Source of the DNA: an uncultured Lachnospiraceae bacterium
Lineage (GTDB): Bacteria; Bacillota; Clostridia; Lachnospirales; Lachnospiraceae
Length of the DNA: 6,264 bases
Direction: 5' to 3'
Assembly: GCA_958426095.1 (NCBI GenBank)
Contig: CATZYB010000148.1
Coordinates: 1 to 6,264, forward strand
Made by a program: the position numbers and the translations under genes. The notes under the pieces were generated by a model. It had not been told where the DNA came from, did not search any database, and saw only the letters and a program-made list of their open reading frames with translations. Positions within the stretch are counted from its first letter, which is position 1. Every line of letters begins with the position of its first letter. Below are positions 1 to 6,088 of the stretch, piece after piece.

Positions 1-1008
1 CCCTGCATTCAGTGAGCAGATGCCATTGGAAAGCTTATGGGGCAGCATCGGAATGACCCGGTCTGTCAGATATACGCTTGTGCCCCGTTTCAAAGCTTCC
101 TTATCCAGCGGCGAACCTTCTTTAACATAGTGGCTTACGTCAGCGATATGGACACCCAAAATAAAATGTCCGTCTGCATTTTTCTGTATGGTTATGGCAT
201 CGTCCAGGTCCTTTGCCTCTTCCCCGTCAATGGTCACCGTCTGCCATCCTCTTATATCTTTGCGACCCTTATATTCCTCCGGCAGGACCTGCTCCGGTAT
301 AGAGGCGGCCTGTGCCATCACTTCTTCCGGAAATTGTTCCGGCAGATGGTAAGCCCTGACAATCGACAAAATATCCACCCCCGGGTCATTGACATGACCA
401 AGAATTTCAATAATTTCACCCTCCGGATTTTTATTTTTCTTACCAAAGCTGTTCAGCCGGACAACGACCTTATGACCATTGACTGCTCCCATGGTATGGT
501 CCTTATCGACAAATACATCTTTGGCGATTTTCTGATTGTCCGGGATAACAAAACCATAGTTTTTACTCTTTTGGAATATACCGATGACCGTCTCATTGGC
601 CCGTTTTAATACTTTGACAATGACCGCTTCGCTTCGTCGGCCGCGTTCCTCATCGGATATTTTTTTTATGGCCACTTCGTCGCCATGCAGAGCATCCAGT
701 GTATTGTCCTCCGATACATAAAAATCCTCTTCCATACCTTCCACATGAACAAACCCAAATCCCTTTGTATTACCGATAAAAATTCCGGTCAAAAGTTCCG
801 GGTCCGCTACTTTATAACGGCCTTTTGAATCTATATCAATTTCTCGTTCCGAAATCAACTGATCTAAAACAAGCTTCAATTCGTCCCGTTCCCTTCTCGG
901 CACTCCCAAAATACTGCACATTTCCTTCAATTTCATCGGACGATAGTGGGAATCCTTCATAAACTCTAAGATGATCGCTTTTCGTGCTTTATATATTTCT
1001 GTGTGCAT
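1..1008 (-). CDS. rnr: Ribonuclease R, N-terminal 336 residues (cut by the window edge)
   Basis: RNase R is a processive 3'-to-5' exoribonuclease of the RNB/RNase II family that degrades structured RNA and, with SmpB-tmRNA, faulty messages in the cytoplasm. The translated part shows the expected order: a winged-helix-like N-terminus (about 1-70), a first cold-shock/OB domain (about 73-117, with KGFGFV), a second (about 140-204, with NYGFV), then the start of the RNB catalytic domain from about 240. The metal-binding aspartates lie in DGEEAKDLDDAI (D261, D267, D269, D270), and GVHIADVSHYV follows at 285-295. The ATG at 1008 sits behind AAGGAGGTG at a good distance, and the reading frame runs open to base 1. 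The rest of RNB, the S1 domain and any basic tail lie outside the window. It follows secG, a common Firmicute arrangement in which smpB often comes next. No convincing promoter was seen between the secG terminator and this start, so its transcription may depend on readthrough. Identity is secure. Confidence 0.96.
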   Translation of the reverse strand, partial: MHTEIYKARKAIILEFMKDSHYRPMKLKEMCSILGVPRRERDELKLVLDQLISEREIDIDSKGRYKVADPELLTGIFIGNTKGFGFVHVEGMEEDFYVSEDNTLDALHGDEVAIKKISDEERGRRSEAVIVKVLKRANETVIGIFQKSKNYGFVIPDNQKIAKDVFVDKDHTMGAVNGHKVVVRLNSFGKKNKNPEGEIIEILGHVNDPGVDILSIVRAYHLPEQFPEEVMAQAASIPEQVLPEEYKGRKDIRGWQTVTIDGEEAKDLDDAITIQKNADGHFILGVHIADVSHYVKEGSPLDKEALKRGTSVYLTDRVIPMLPHKLSNGICSLNAG

Positions 1009-1057
1009 CGGCGCACCTCCTTCTCTTACATAAATCTCAGAAGCCAAGCTGGCCCCG

Positions 1058-1093
1058 AAAAAAAAGATAACACCCTTTAGAAAGAGTGTTATC
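1058..1093 (-). terminator. Intrinsic terminator after secG
   Basis: Read on the minus strand, GATAACAC pairs with GTGTTATC (1093-1086 with 1073-1066). The stem continues through one G-U wobble and a CTT/AAG segment to a small loop. It is followed at once by eight T residues (1065-1058). Stem plus U-tract is the classical Rho-independent form. It starts 20 nt past the secG stop and lies 50 nt ahead of the rnr start, so it should separate, or attenuate between, the two genes. Confidence 0.88.
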
Positions 1094-1112
1094 CTTAAAT
1101 ATCAATTCTATT

Positions 1113-1346
1113 CTACCAATTCATATTCAAAACGACGGTTAAAACAAAGAATACAACGGTCAGAATGGTTGTCCACTTTACAAGTTTTCCTTCCATAGAA
1201 CGTCCTTTATTCTTTCCCCAGTAAGTATCTGCCATACCGCCGACGGTTCCTGTCAGGCCGTTGGACTTGCTTTCCTGGAGCATAACCAATATAACTAACG
1301 CAATACAAATCGCAATGAAAACGACTGTTACGATTGTTCTCAGCAT
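1113..1346 (-). CDS. secG: Preprotein translocase subunit SecG
   Basis: SecG is the small membrane subunit of the SecYEG channel and assists SecA-driven protein export across the cytoplasmic membrane. The 77-residue product has two hydrophobic segments (about 3-22 and 57-75). They are joined by a polar loop with the family signature LQESKSNGLTGTVGG, followed by ADTYWGKNKGRSMEGKL. The length is normal for Gram-positive SecG. The ATG at 1346 has AGGAGGTG at 1364-1357, 10 nt upstream, with a weaker GAGG closer in. It lies 75 nt after gpmI with no hairpin between, so it may be read from gpmI as well as from its own candidate promoter. It ends in a strong intrinsic terminator before rnr. Confidence 0.95.
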   Translation of the reverse strand: MLRTIVTVVFIAICIALVILVMLQESKSNGLTGTVGGMADTYWGKNKGRSMEGKLVKWTTILTVVFFVLTVVLNMNW

Positions 1347-1370
1347 CGCCTCGATACACCTCCTAAATCA

Positions 1371-1407
1371 CTCATAACAGTTTAGCATGTTTTTGACAAA
1401 TAGTAAA
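1371..1407 (-). promoter_or_regulatory. Candidate secG promoter(s)
   Basis: Two overlapping sigma-A-like arrangements fit the short gpmI-secG gap. One is TTTACT (1407-1402), a 17-nt spacer, then TAAACT (1384-1379) preceded by TGC, an extended -10 feature. The other is TTGTCA (1399-1394), 17 nt, then TATGAG (1376-1371). Neither is close to full consensus, so this is a tentative call. The correct spacing, AT-richness and position just ahead of the secG ribosome binding site are its support. Confidence 0.35.
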
Positions 1408-1421
1408 GATATATTTTGAAA

Positions 1422-2960
1422 CTATTTAATCAAAAGTGATTTTCCAGTCATTTCCTTCGGCTGTTCCATACCCATTAAGTCAATTAAAGTAGGAACAATA
1501 TCGGCAAGACAGCCGCCGTCACGAAGTTTATAGGACGGATCTGCATTGACGAGAATGAATGGCACCGGATTTGTTGTATGTGCCGTAAATGGTTCGCCGG
1601 TTTCTTCATCGATCAGCTGTTCGCAGTTACCATGGTCAGCACAGATGAACATAACGCCGTCTTCTTCTTTAAGCGCTTCGACAGCCCGGCCGACACAGGC
1701 ATCAACCGCTTCAACCGCTTTAATGGCGGCACTCTCTACGCCCGTATGTCCAACCATATCCGGATTGGCAAAGTTGATAATGATGACATCATATTTTCCG
1801 GAATGAATAGCTTCCACAAGGCGGTCGCACACTTCATAAGCGCTCATTTCCGGCTGCAGATCGTAGGTTGCCACCTTAGGGGAATTAACAAGGATCCGAT
1901 CTTCGCCAGGATTTGGCTTTTCCACACCACCATTAAAGAAAAATGTCACATGGGCATATTTTTCTGTTTCAGCGATACGCGCCTGGGTCATACCATGTTC
2001 CGCCAGATATTCGCCAAAAGTCTCATCGATCGAAACCTTGTGGAATGCGATGAGTTTATTCGGAATCGTCACATCATACTCTGTAAAGCAGACATAAACC
2101 ACGTCTGCCCGTTCGCCCCGGTCAAAGCCCGCAAAATCATCCGCACAGAAAGCACGGGTCAATTCTCTTGCCCGGTCCGGACGGAAATTGAAGAAAATAA
2201 TCGAATCCTTATCATTGACTGTAGCCACCGGCGCATCATTTTTCATAATCACCGTCGGAATCATAAATTCATCGGTAACTTCTTTGGCATAGGAATCCGC
2301 TACAGCCTGCACCGCATCCTCTGCCTTCTCTCCAATACCACGACGGATAGCATCATAGGCCTTCTGAACCCGTTCCCACCGGTTATCTCTGTCCATGGCA
2401 TAATATCGGCCGGAAACGGAAGCAATTTCACCGACGCCAATCTCTTTCATCTTTTCTTCCAGCTCTGCCACATAATCCTTACCGGACGCCGGAGGCGTAT
2501 CACGTCCGTCTAAAAAGCAATGAACGTAAACCTTTTTAAGACCTTCACGTTTTGCCAGCTCTAAAAGGCCATACAAATGGGTATTATGGCTGTGAACCCC
2601 GCCATCGGAGAGCAAGCCGTATAAATGAAGCGAAGAATCATTTTCCTGACAATTTTTCACTGCCGCTAAAAGAGCTTCATTTTTAAAGAAATCCCCATCC
2701 TGAATCTCTTTGGTGATCCGGGTCAGTTCCTGATAGACAATACGGCCGGCGCCGATATTTAAATGCCCTACTTCCGAATTTCCCATCTGTCCTTCCGGAA
2801 GACCCACGGCCATGCCGCTGGCATAGCCCTTAACAAAAGGATAATCTCTTTTAAGGCTGTCAAGTACCGGACTGTTTGCCTCTGCAGCCGCATTTCCCTC
2901 TGCTTTATCCCGCAGACCATATCCGTCAAGAATCATTAACACTGTTGGTTTTTTTCTCAT
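1422..2960 (-). CDS. gpmI: 2,3-bisphosphoglycerate-independent phosphoglycerate mutase
   Basis: This enzyme interconverts 3- and 2-phosphoglycerate in glycolysis, using a phosphoserine intermediate and two divalent metals, usually Mn2+. With the chosen ATG the product is 512 residues, normal for the family. Visible residues include D12 in MILDGYG, the phosphorylated serine S62 in MGNSEVGH, and substrate-site motifs SDGGVHSH (about 118-125) and DGRD (151-154). The second metal cluster is D401 and H405 (NPDMVGH), D442 and H443 (ADHGN) and H461 (TAHTT). All expected ligands are present. A longer form could start at GTG 2969, but that codon lies inside the Shine-Dalgarno sequence AGGTGA (2971-2966), which is well spaced for the ATG at 2960. 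The shorter start also places the catalytic serine at 62, its number in the Geobacillus stearothermophilus enzyme. The gene lies between the metal-efflux ATPase and secG. Its own promoter is not obvious. Confidence 0.97.
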   Translation of the reverse strand: MRKKPTVLMILDGYGLRDKAEGNAAAEANSPVLDSLKRDYPFVKGYASGMAVGLPEGQMGNSEVGHLNIGAGRIVYQELTRITKEIQDGDFFKNEALLAAVKNCQENDSSLHLYGLLSDGGVHSHNTHLYGLLELAKREGLKKVYVHCFLDGRDTPPASGKDYVAELEEKMKEIGVGEIASVSGRYYAMDRDNRWERVQKAYDAIRRGIGEKAEDAVQAVADSYAKEVTDEFMIPTVIMKNDAPVATVNDKDSIIFFNFRPDRARELTRAFCADDFAGFDRGERADVVYVCFTEYDVTIPNKLIAFHKVSIDETFGEYLAEHGMTQARIAETEKYAHVTFFFNGGVEKPNPGEDRILVNSPKVATYDLQPEMSAYEVCDRLVEAIHSGKYDVIIINFANPDMVGHTGVESAAIKAVEAVDACVGRAVEALKEEDGVMFICADHGNCEQLIDEETGEPFTAHTTNPVPFILVNADPSYKLRDGGCLADIVPTLIDLMGMEQPKEMTGKSLLIK

Positions 2961-2965
2961 ATCTT

Positions 2966-2971
2966 TCACCT
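2966..2971 (-). promoter_or_regulatory. gpmI ribosome binding site that decides the start
   Basis: AGGTGA on the minus strand lies 5 nt before the ATG at 2960. The in-frame GTG three codons upstream (2969-2967) is contained in this site and has only a weak AGAAAG-like sequence ahead of it. Initiation at the ATG is therefore favoured. Confidence 0.65.
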
Positions 2972-3037
2972 GTTTTCTTTCTGATAATCATATATTATTT
3001 ATATTTACCAATTTTTTATTCAGCACCCTTATATTAC

Positions 3038-3067
3038 CAAAGGCCCTGTAAAAATACAAGGCCTTTG
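3038..3067 (-). terminator. Strong hairpin after the ATPase gene; possible terminator lacking a U-tract
   Basis: On the minus strand CAAAGGCC (3067-3060) pairs with GGCCTTTG (3045-3038). A T-G wobble and TGTA/TACA extend this to a 13-pair stem closed by a TTTT loop. It begins 4 nt after the ATPase stop codon. The bases that follow (GTAATATAAGG) are not a T-run, so it is not a textbook intrinsic terminator. It could instead stabilise the 3' end of the efflux transcript or mark a processing site upstream of gpmI. The hairpin is seen directly; its role is inferred. Confidence 0.45.
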
Positions 3068-3071
3068 TGAC

Positions 3072-4940
3072 TTATTTCATTTTCATTACCCGCATAGAAT
3101 TTAAAATAGCAATGACGGCAACACCCACGTCGGCAAACACCGCCGCCCACATATTTGCAATACCCATGGCGCCTAAAACAAGGATGATCGCTTTCACCGC
3201 CAGGGCAAATACGATATTTTGTGTAACGATTCTCAAAGTATTTCTTGCAATTCGAATGACTGATGCAATTTTCAGCGGATTATCATCCATCAGTACAACA
3301 TCCGCCGCTTCAATAGCCGCATCCGAGCCCATGCTTCCCATAGCGATACCGATATCTGCTCTGGACAAAACAGGAGCATCATTAATACCATCGCCGACAA
3401 AGGCCAGCTTTTCTTTTTCTGAAAGCCCTTTTAAAAGCTCTTCTACTTTAGATACTTTATCCGCCGGAAGTAAGTCGGCGTATACCATATCGATGCCAAG
3501 TTCCTTAGCCACTGCCTCTCCGACTTCAGCCTTGTCACCAGTCAGCATGACTGTCTGGCGGACGCCGCTGGCCTTCAAAGCTGCAAGGGCTTCTTTTGCT
3601 TCCGGTTTTACCTGATCCGCAATAACTATAGAACCTATATACTGTCCATCCACAGCCACGTAGATCACTGTTCCAATATCATAGTTCGCTTCATAGACAA
3701 TATGCTCCGACTTCATTAGTTTGGCATTTCCGGCCAAAACAAGTTTTCCATCAATTTTTGTCCGTATACCGTGCCCTGCAATCTCTTCCGTATCGGAAAC
3801 CCTCTCCATCAATAGAGATTTTGTACAGGCGGCTTTGACCGCATTTGCAATCGGATGCTCCGAATAGCTCTCAGCCAATGCCGCTGTTTCAAGAAGTTCT
3901 TCCTCTGTAGCATTCTTTGGATAAACGCCCGTGACGGTAAATTCACCCTTGGTTAAAGTTCCTGTCTTATCAAAAACAATGGTCTCCATCCGAGCCAGGG
4001 CTTCCAGATAATTGCTTCCTTTGACAAGGACTCCGACCCTGGATGCAGCGCCGATACCACCGAAGAAACCAAGCGGAACCGAAATGACAAGCGCACATGG
4101 ACAGGAAATAACCAGAAAACTGCAGGCACGCTCTATCCAGTCGCTCCAGCCGCCGCCAAGGACCAATGGCGGTACTACAGCCAGGATTACCGCAGCGACA
4201 ACCACGATCGGCGTATAATACCGGGCAAATTTCGTAATAAAGTTCTCAACCTTTGCTTTTTTGCTGCTGGCATTTTCCACCAGTTCAAGAATTTTGGCAA
4301 CGGTGGAATCGTCAAACTCTTTCGTAACCTGAACCCGAAGAAGTCCACTGCCGTTGACGCAGCCGCTGATGATTTCCGAGCCCTCAAAAACCTGGCGTGG
4401 AACCGATTCACCGGTCAGCGCCGATGTATCCACAAAGGAGCTTCCGGAAATGACAATACCATCCAGAGGAATCCTCTCACCGGGTTTAACAACAATCGTA
4501 TCCCCGACTTCTACATCATCCGGGTCCACTTCTTTCAATTCTCCGTCTTCTTCTATATTGGCATATTCCGGACAGATATCCATCAATTCGGTGATCGACT
4601 GTCTGGAACGGTTTACCGCATAATTCTGGAACAGTTCTCCCACCTGGTAGAACAGCATAACCGCCACGGCTTCCTCGTATTCCCGGACGCCGAAGGCGCC
4701 GAAGGTTGCCACACACATGAGAAAGTTTTCATCAAATACCTGTCCATGAGCAATATTGCGTACCGCCTTATAAACAATATCCCAACCGATGATGACATAC
4801 GGTACTAAATATAAAAAGAAGCTTACCGGCAGCTCTGACTGAAAGGTAAGCTTCCCCATATGTTCAGCAACGAAAAGCGGCACAAAAATTACGGCGGCCA
4901 CGATAATACGGGCCAGCATATTTTTTTGTTTTTTCGTCAT
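3072..4940 (-). CDS. cadA: Zn2+/Cd2+/Pb2+-exporting P1B-type ATPase (CadA/ZntA family)
   Basis: This integral membrane pump uses ATP to move soft divalent metals out of the cytoplasm. The 622-residue protein has four N-terminal membrane segments (about 8-26, 37-59, 69-86, 88-109). The actuator domain follows with TGES (176-179), then two segments (about 241-263 and 272-297) carrying the metal-site CPC (280-282). The catalytic loop has DKTGT (phosphorylated D324), SEHP (360-363), TGD (467-469) and GDGIND (516-521). Two final segments follow (about 572-592 and 596-616). K583 and D604 in these segments match the lysine and aspartate typical of the Zn/Cd/Pb subgroup (P1B-2), which argues against a copper pump. 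There is no N-terminal HMA domain: the protein starts directly before the first membrane segment, and that domain is supplied by the preceding 72-residue gene. The ATG has GGAGG 6 nt upstream and starts 12 nt after that gene. Exact metal preference within Zn/Cd/Pb cannot be read from sequence. Confidence 0.95.
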   Translation of the reverse strand: MTKKQKNMLARIIVAAVIFVPLFVAEHMGKLTFQSELPVSFFLYLVPYVIIGWDIVYKAVRNIAHGQVFDENFLMCVATFGAFGVREYEEAVAVMLFYQVGELFQNYAVNRSRQSITELMDICPEYANIEEDGELKEVDPDDVEVGDTIVVKPGERIPLDGIVISGSSFVDTSALTGESVPRQVFEGSEIISGCVNGSGLLRVQVTKEFDDSTVAKILELVENASSKKAKVENFITKFARYYTPIVVVAAVILAVVPPLVLGGGWSDWIERACSFLVISCPCALVISVPLGFFGGIGAASRVGVLVKGSNYLEALARMETIVFDKTGTLTKGEFTVTGVYPKNATEEELLETAALAESYSEHPIANAVKAACTKSLLMERVSDTEEIAGHGIRTKIDGKLVLAGNAKLMKSEHIVYEANYDIGTVIYVAVDGQYIGSIVIADQVKPEAKEALAALKASGVRQTVMLTGDKAEVGEAVAKELGIDMVYADLLPADKVSKVEELLKGLSEKEKLAFVGDGINDAPVLSRADIGIAMGSMGSDAAIEAADVVLMDDNPLKIASVIRIARNTLRIVTQNIVFALAVKAIILVLGAMGIANMWAAVFADVGVAVIAILNSMRVMKMK

Positions 4941-4952
4941 ATCCTGCCTCCA

Positions 4953-5171
4953 CTATAAAACAATCTGGCAGTCCGGCTCAACTTTATTGCACACTTTGAC
5001 AACTTCCTTCATGATCCGGTCAAACTGATCTTCTTCTGCCACAATAGTCATCTTCTGTGTCATGAAACTTACATTGGCATCTTCCACACCGTCAATCTTC
5101 TTGATGGCATCTTCCATCTTTGCAGCACAATTAGCACAATCCAGATCGATCAATTTAAACTTCTTTTTCAT
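4953..5171 (-). CDS. Free-standing HMA-domain heavy-metal-binding protein
   Basis: This 72-residue cytoplasmic protein is essentially one heavy-metal-associated domain (ferredoxin-like fold). The metal site is DCANC, with C12 and C15, in the first loop. The aspartate just before the CxxC (D11) is typical of the Zn/Cd/Pb-binding HMA domains of ZntA/CadA pumps rather than copper chaperones. Two further cysteines lie near the C-terminus (C61, C68), and C68 is in the tail EPDCQIVL. The start ATG has AAGGAG 9 nt upstream. The ATPase begins 12 nt downstream and lacks its own HMA domain, so this protein most likely acts as its detached N-terminal metal-binding domain, delivering or sensing metal. 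It is the first gene of the efflux unit, behind a strong promoter and putative operator. Copper chaperone function (CopZ-like) is a less likely alternative. Family assignment is firm; the partnership is inferred from context. Confidence 0.92.
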   Translation of the reverse strand: MKKKFKLIDLDCANCAAKMEDAIKKIDGVEDANVSFMTQKMTIVAEEDQFDRIMKEVVKVCNKVEPDCQIVL

Positions 5172-5197
5172 AATATATCTCTCCTTAAAACAAATTC

Positions 5198-5217
5198 ATA
5201 TGATTAATTGTTCATAT
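5198..5217 (-). promoter_or_regulatory. Putative ArsR/SmtB-type operator
   Basis: A 20-bp imperfect palindrome has arms ATATGA and TCATAT around the centre ACAATTAA; 8 of 10 position pairs match. It begins 6 nt downstream of the -10 hexamer and so covers the expected transcription start. The ATATGAAC-type half-site resembles operators of ArsR/SmtB metal-sensing repressors, which commonly control Zn/Cd efflux genes. TTCATAT also recurs as a direct repeat (5195-5201 and 5211-5217, plus strand). No such regulator is encoded in this window. The palindrome is seen; the regulator class is inferred. Confidence 0.55.
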
Positions 5218-5223
5218 ATTTAT

Positions 5224-5251
5224 ATTATATGCCATGCGTGCAAATAGTCAA
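5224..5251 (-). promoter_or_regulatory. Sigma-A-type promoter of the metal-efflux unit
   Basis: TTGACT (5251-5246), a 16-nt spacer, then a perfect TATAAT (5229-5224) lie just downstream of the tpiA terminator and ahead of the HMA gene. The expected start site, about 7 nt past the -10, falls within the palindrome at 5217-5198. This gives a leader of roughly 45 nt. It is the best promoter match in the window. Confidence 0.8.
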
Positions 5252-5272
5252 TACTTTTTTTCGATATTTTAG

Positions 5273-5312
5273 AAAAAAATAATCCGGCTATAAAAATCTA
5301 TAGCCGGACCAT
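5273..5312 (-). terminator. Intrinsic terminator after tpiA
   Basis: On the minus strand TCCGGCTATA (5308-5299) pairs perfectly with TATAGCCGGA (5292-5283) around a 6-nt loop. ATTA and seven T residues (5279-5273) follow. The A-run on the other side of the stem could add A-U pairs and partly allow function in the opposite direction. It lies 15 nt past the tpiA stop and ends the pgk-tpiA transcript before the metal-efflux promoter. Confidence 0.88.
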
Positions 5313-5323
5313 TTTTTATTGCG

Positions 5324-6070
5324 TTATTTATAATTTACAATAGCTCCAAAATCTTTTTTAAGGCTGGCGCCACCTACAAGACCGCCATCGATATCGGCCT
5401 GAGCAAAAAGCTCCGGTGCGCTGGATGCAGACACGCTGCCGCCATACTGAATACGGATAGCTTCTGCTGCCGCTTCTCCGTAAAGCTCTTTAATGCATGC
5501 ACGGATGGCAGAGCAAACTTCCTGAGCCTGTTCTGTCGTAGCCACTTTGCCGGTTCCGATAGCCCAGATCGGCTCGTAGGCGATAACGGCTTTCGCAGCC
5601 TGTTCCGCAGTCACATTTAAGAAAGCAATCTTGATCTGCTGACGGATCCAATCAATAGTGATACCCTGCTCTCTCTGCGTCAGGGATTCACCGCAGCAGA
5701 TAATCGGTGTCAGGCCGTGTTCAAAAGCCTTTAATACTTTCTTATTTACCGTTTCATTTGTCTCTGCAAAATATTCACGGCGCTCTGAGTGACCGATAAT
5801 AACATATTCCACACCCGCATCGGTGAGCATATCCGGTGCGATCTCACCAGTGAACGCGCCCTTTTCTTCAAAGTACATATTTTCAGCGCCGATATGAATA
5901 TTGGTTCCTTTTACAGCTTCAACCGCCGGAATGATGTCAATGGCTGGCACACAGAACACTACGTCCACATCCTCACTGACAACGAGTGGTTTTAATTCTT
6001 CAATTAAAGAAACAGCCTGGGAAGGCGTCATATTCATTTTCCAGTTTCCTGCAACAATTTTTCTACGCAT
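5324..6070 (-). CDS. tpiA: Triosephosphate isomerase
   Basis: This cytoplasmic enzyme interconverts dihydroxyacetone phosphate and glyceraldehyde 3-phosphate in glycolysis and gluconeogenesis. The product is 248 residues, the usual bacterial length, and forms a single TIM barrel. Catalytic residues are all visible: N9 and K11 in GNWKMN, H94 in IIGHSERR, and E166 in AYEPIWAIGTG, where the flexible loop 6 follows the glutamate. The phosphate-binding YGGS (209-212) and GGLVGGAS (229-236) are intact. The frame is open upstream to an ATG at 6142, but those extra 24 codons overlap the end of pgk and resemble no TIM N-terminus. The ATG at 6070 with AGGAGAGG at 6088-6081 is the real start. It begins 16 nt after the pgk stop and is surely co-transcribed with it. 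Transcription ends at the terminator 15 nt downstream. Confidence 0.98.
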   Translation of the reverse strand: MRRKIVAGNWKMNMTPSQAVSLIEELKPLVVSEDVDVVFCVPAIDIIPAVEAVKGTNIHIGAENMYFEEKGAFTGEIAPDMLTDAGVEYVIIGHSERREYFAETNETVNKKVLKAFEHGLTPIICCGESLTQREQGITIDWIRQQIKIAFLNVTAEQAAKAVIAYEPIWAIGTGKVATTEQAQEVCSAIRACIKELYGEAAAEAIRIQYGGSVSASSAPELFAQADIDGGLVGGASLKKDFGAIVNYK

Positions 6071-6080
6071 GATTTCTATT

Positions 6081-6088
6081 CCTCTCCT
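6081..6088 (-). promoter_or_regulatory. tpiA ribosome binding site fused to the pgk stop codon
   Basis: AGGAGAGG on the minus strand lies 10 nt before the tpiA ATG. The AG of the pgk stop codon TAG (6089-6087) forms the first two bases of this site. Ribosomes ending pgk therefore stop on the tpiA initiation region, an arrangement that favours translational coupling. The site also supports the start at 6070 over the upstream in-frame ATG at 6142. Confidence 0.75.

Noticed and set aside
37..609. A 190-codon open frame on the plus strand, antisense to rnr
   Set aside because: It overlaps the RNase R coding region, including the catalytic motif. The translation is compositionally unlike a conserved protein and no initiation signal was seen.
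1578..2513. A 311-codon open frame on the plus strand, antisense to gpmI
   Set aside because: It lies wholly within gpmI, whose identity is certain. Its translation shows no recognisable domain, and I saw no ribosome binding site or promoter supporting it. Long antisense frames are a common by-product of codon bias in a conserved gene.
2961..2969. A GTG start for gpmI three codons upstream
   Set aside because: The GTG is inside the Shine-Dalgarno sequence for the ATG at 2960 and has no good site of its own. The shorter form also fits family length and catalytic serine numbering.
3067..3615. A 182-codon plus-strand frame antisense to the ATPase, rich in Ala, Ser and Thr
   Set aside because: This low-complexity translation is the mirror of the ATPase hinge and C-terminal region. 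It has no independent evidence of being a gene.
5172..5272. A riboswitch or structured leader ahead of the HMA gene
   Set aside because: The leader from the predicted start is only about 45 nt and AT-rich. It has no stable stem other than the short palindrome, which is better explained as a protein-binding operator.
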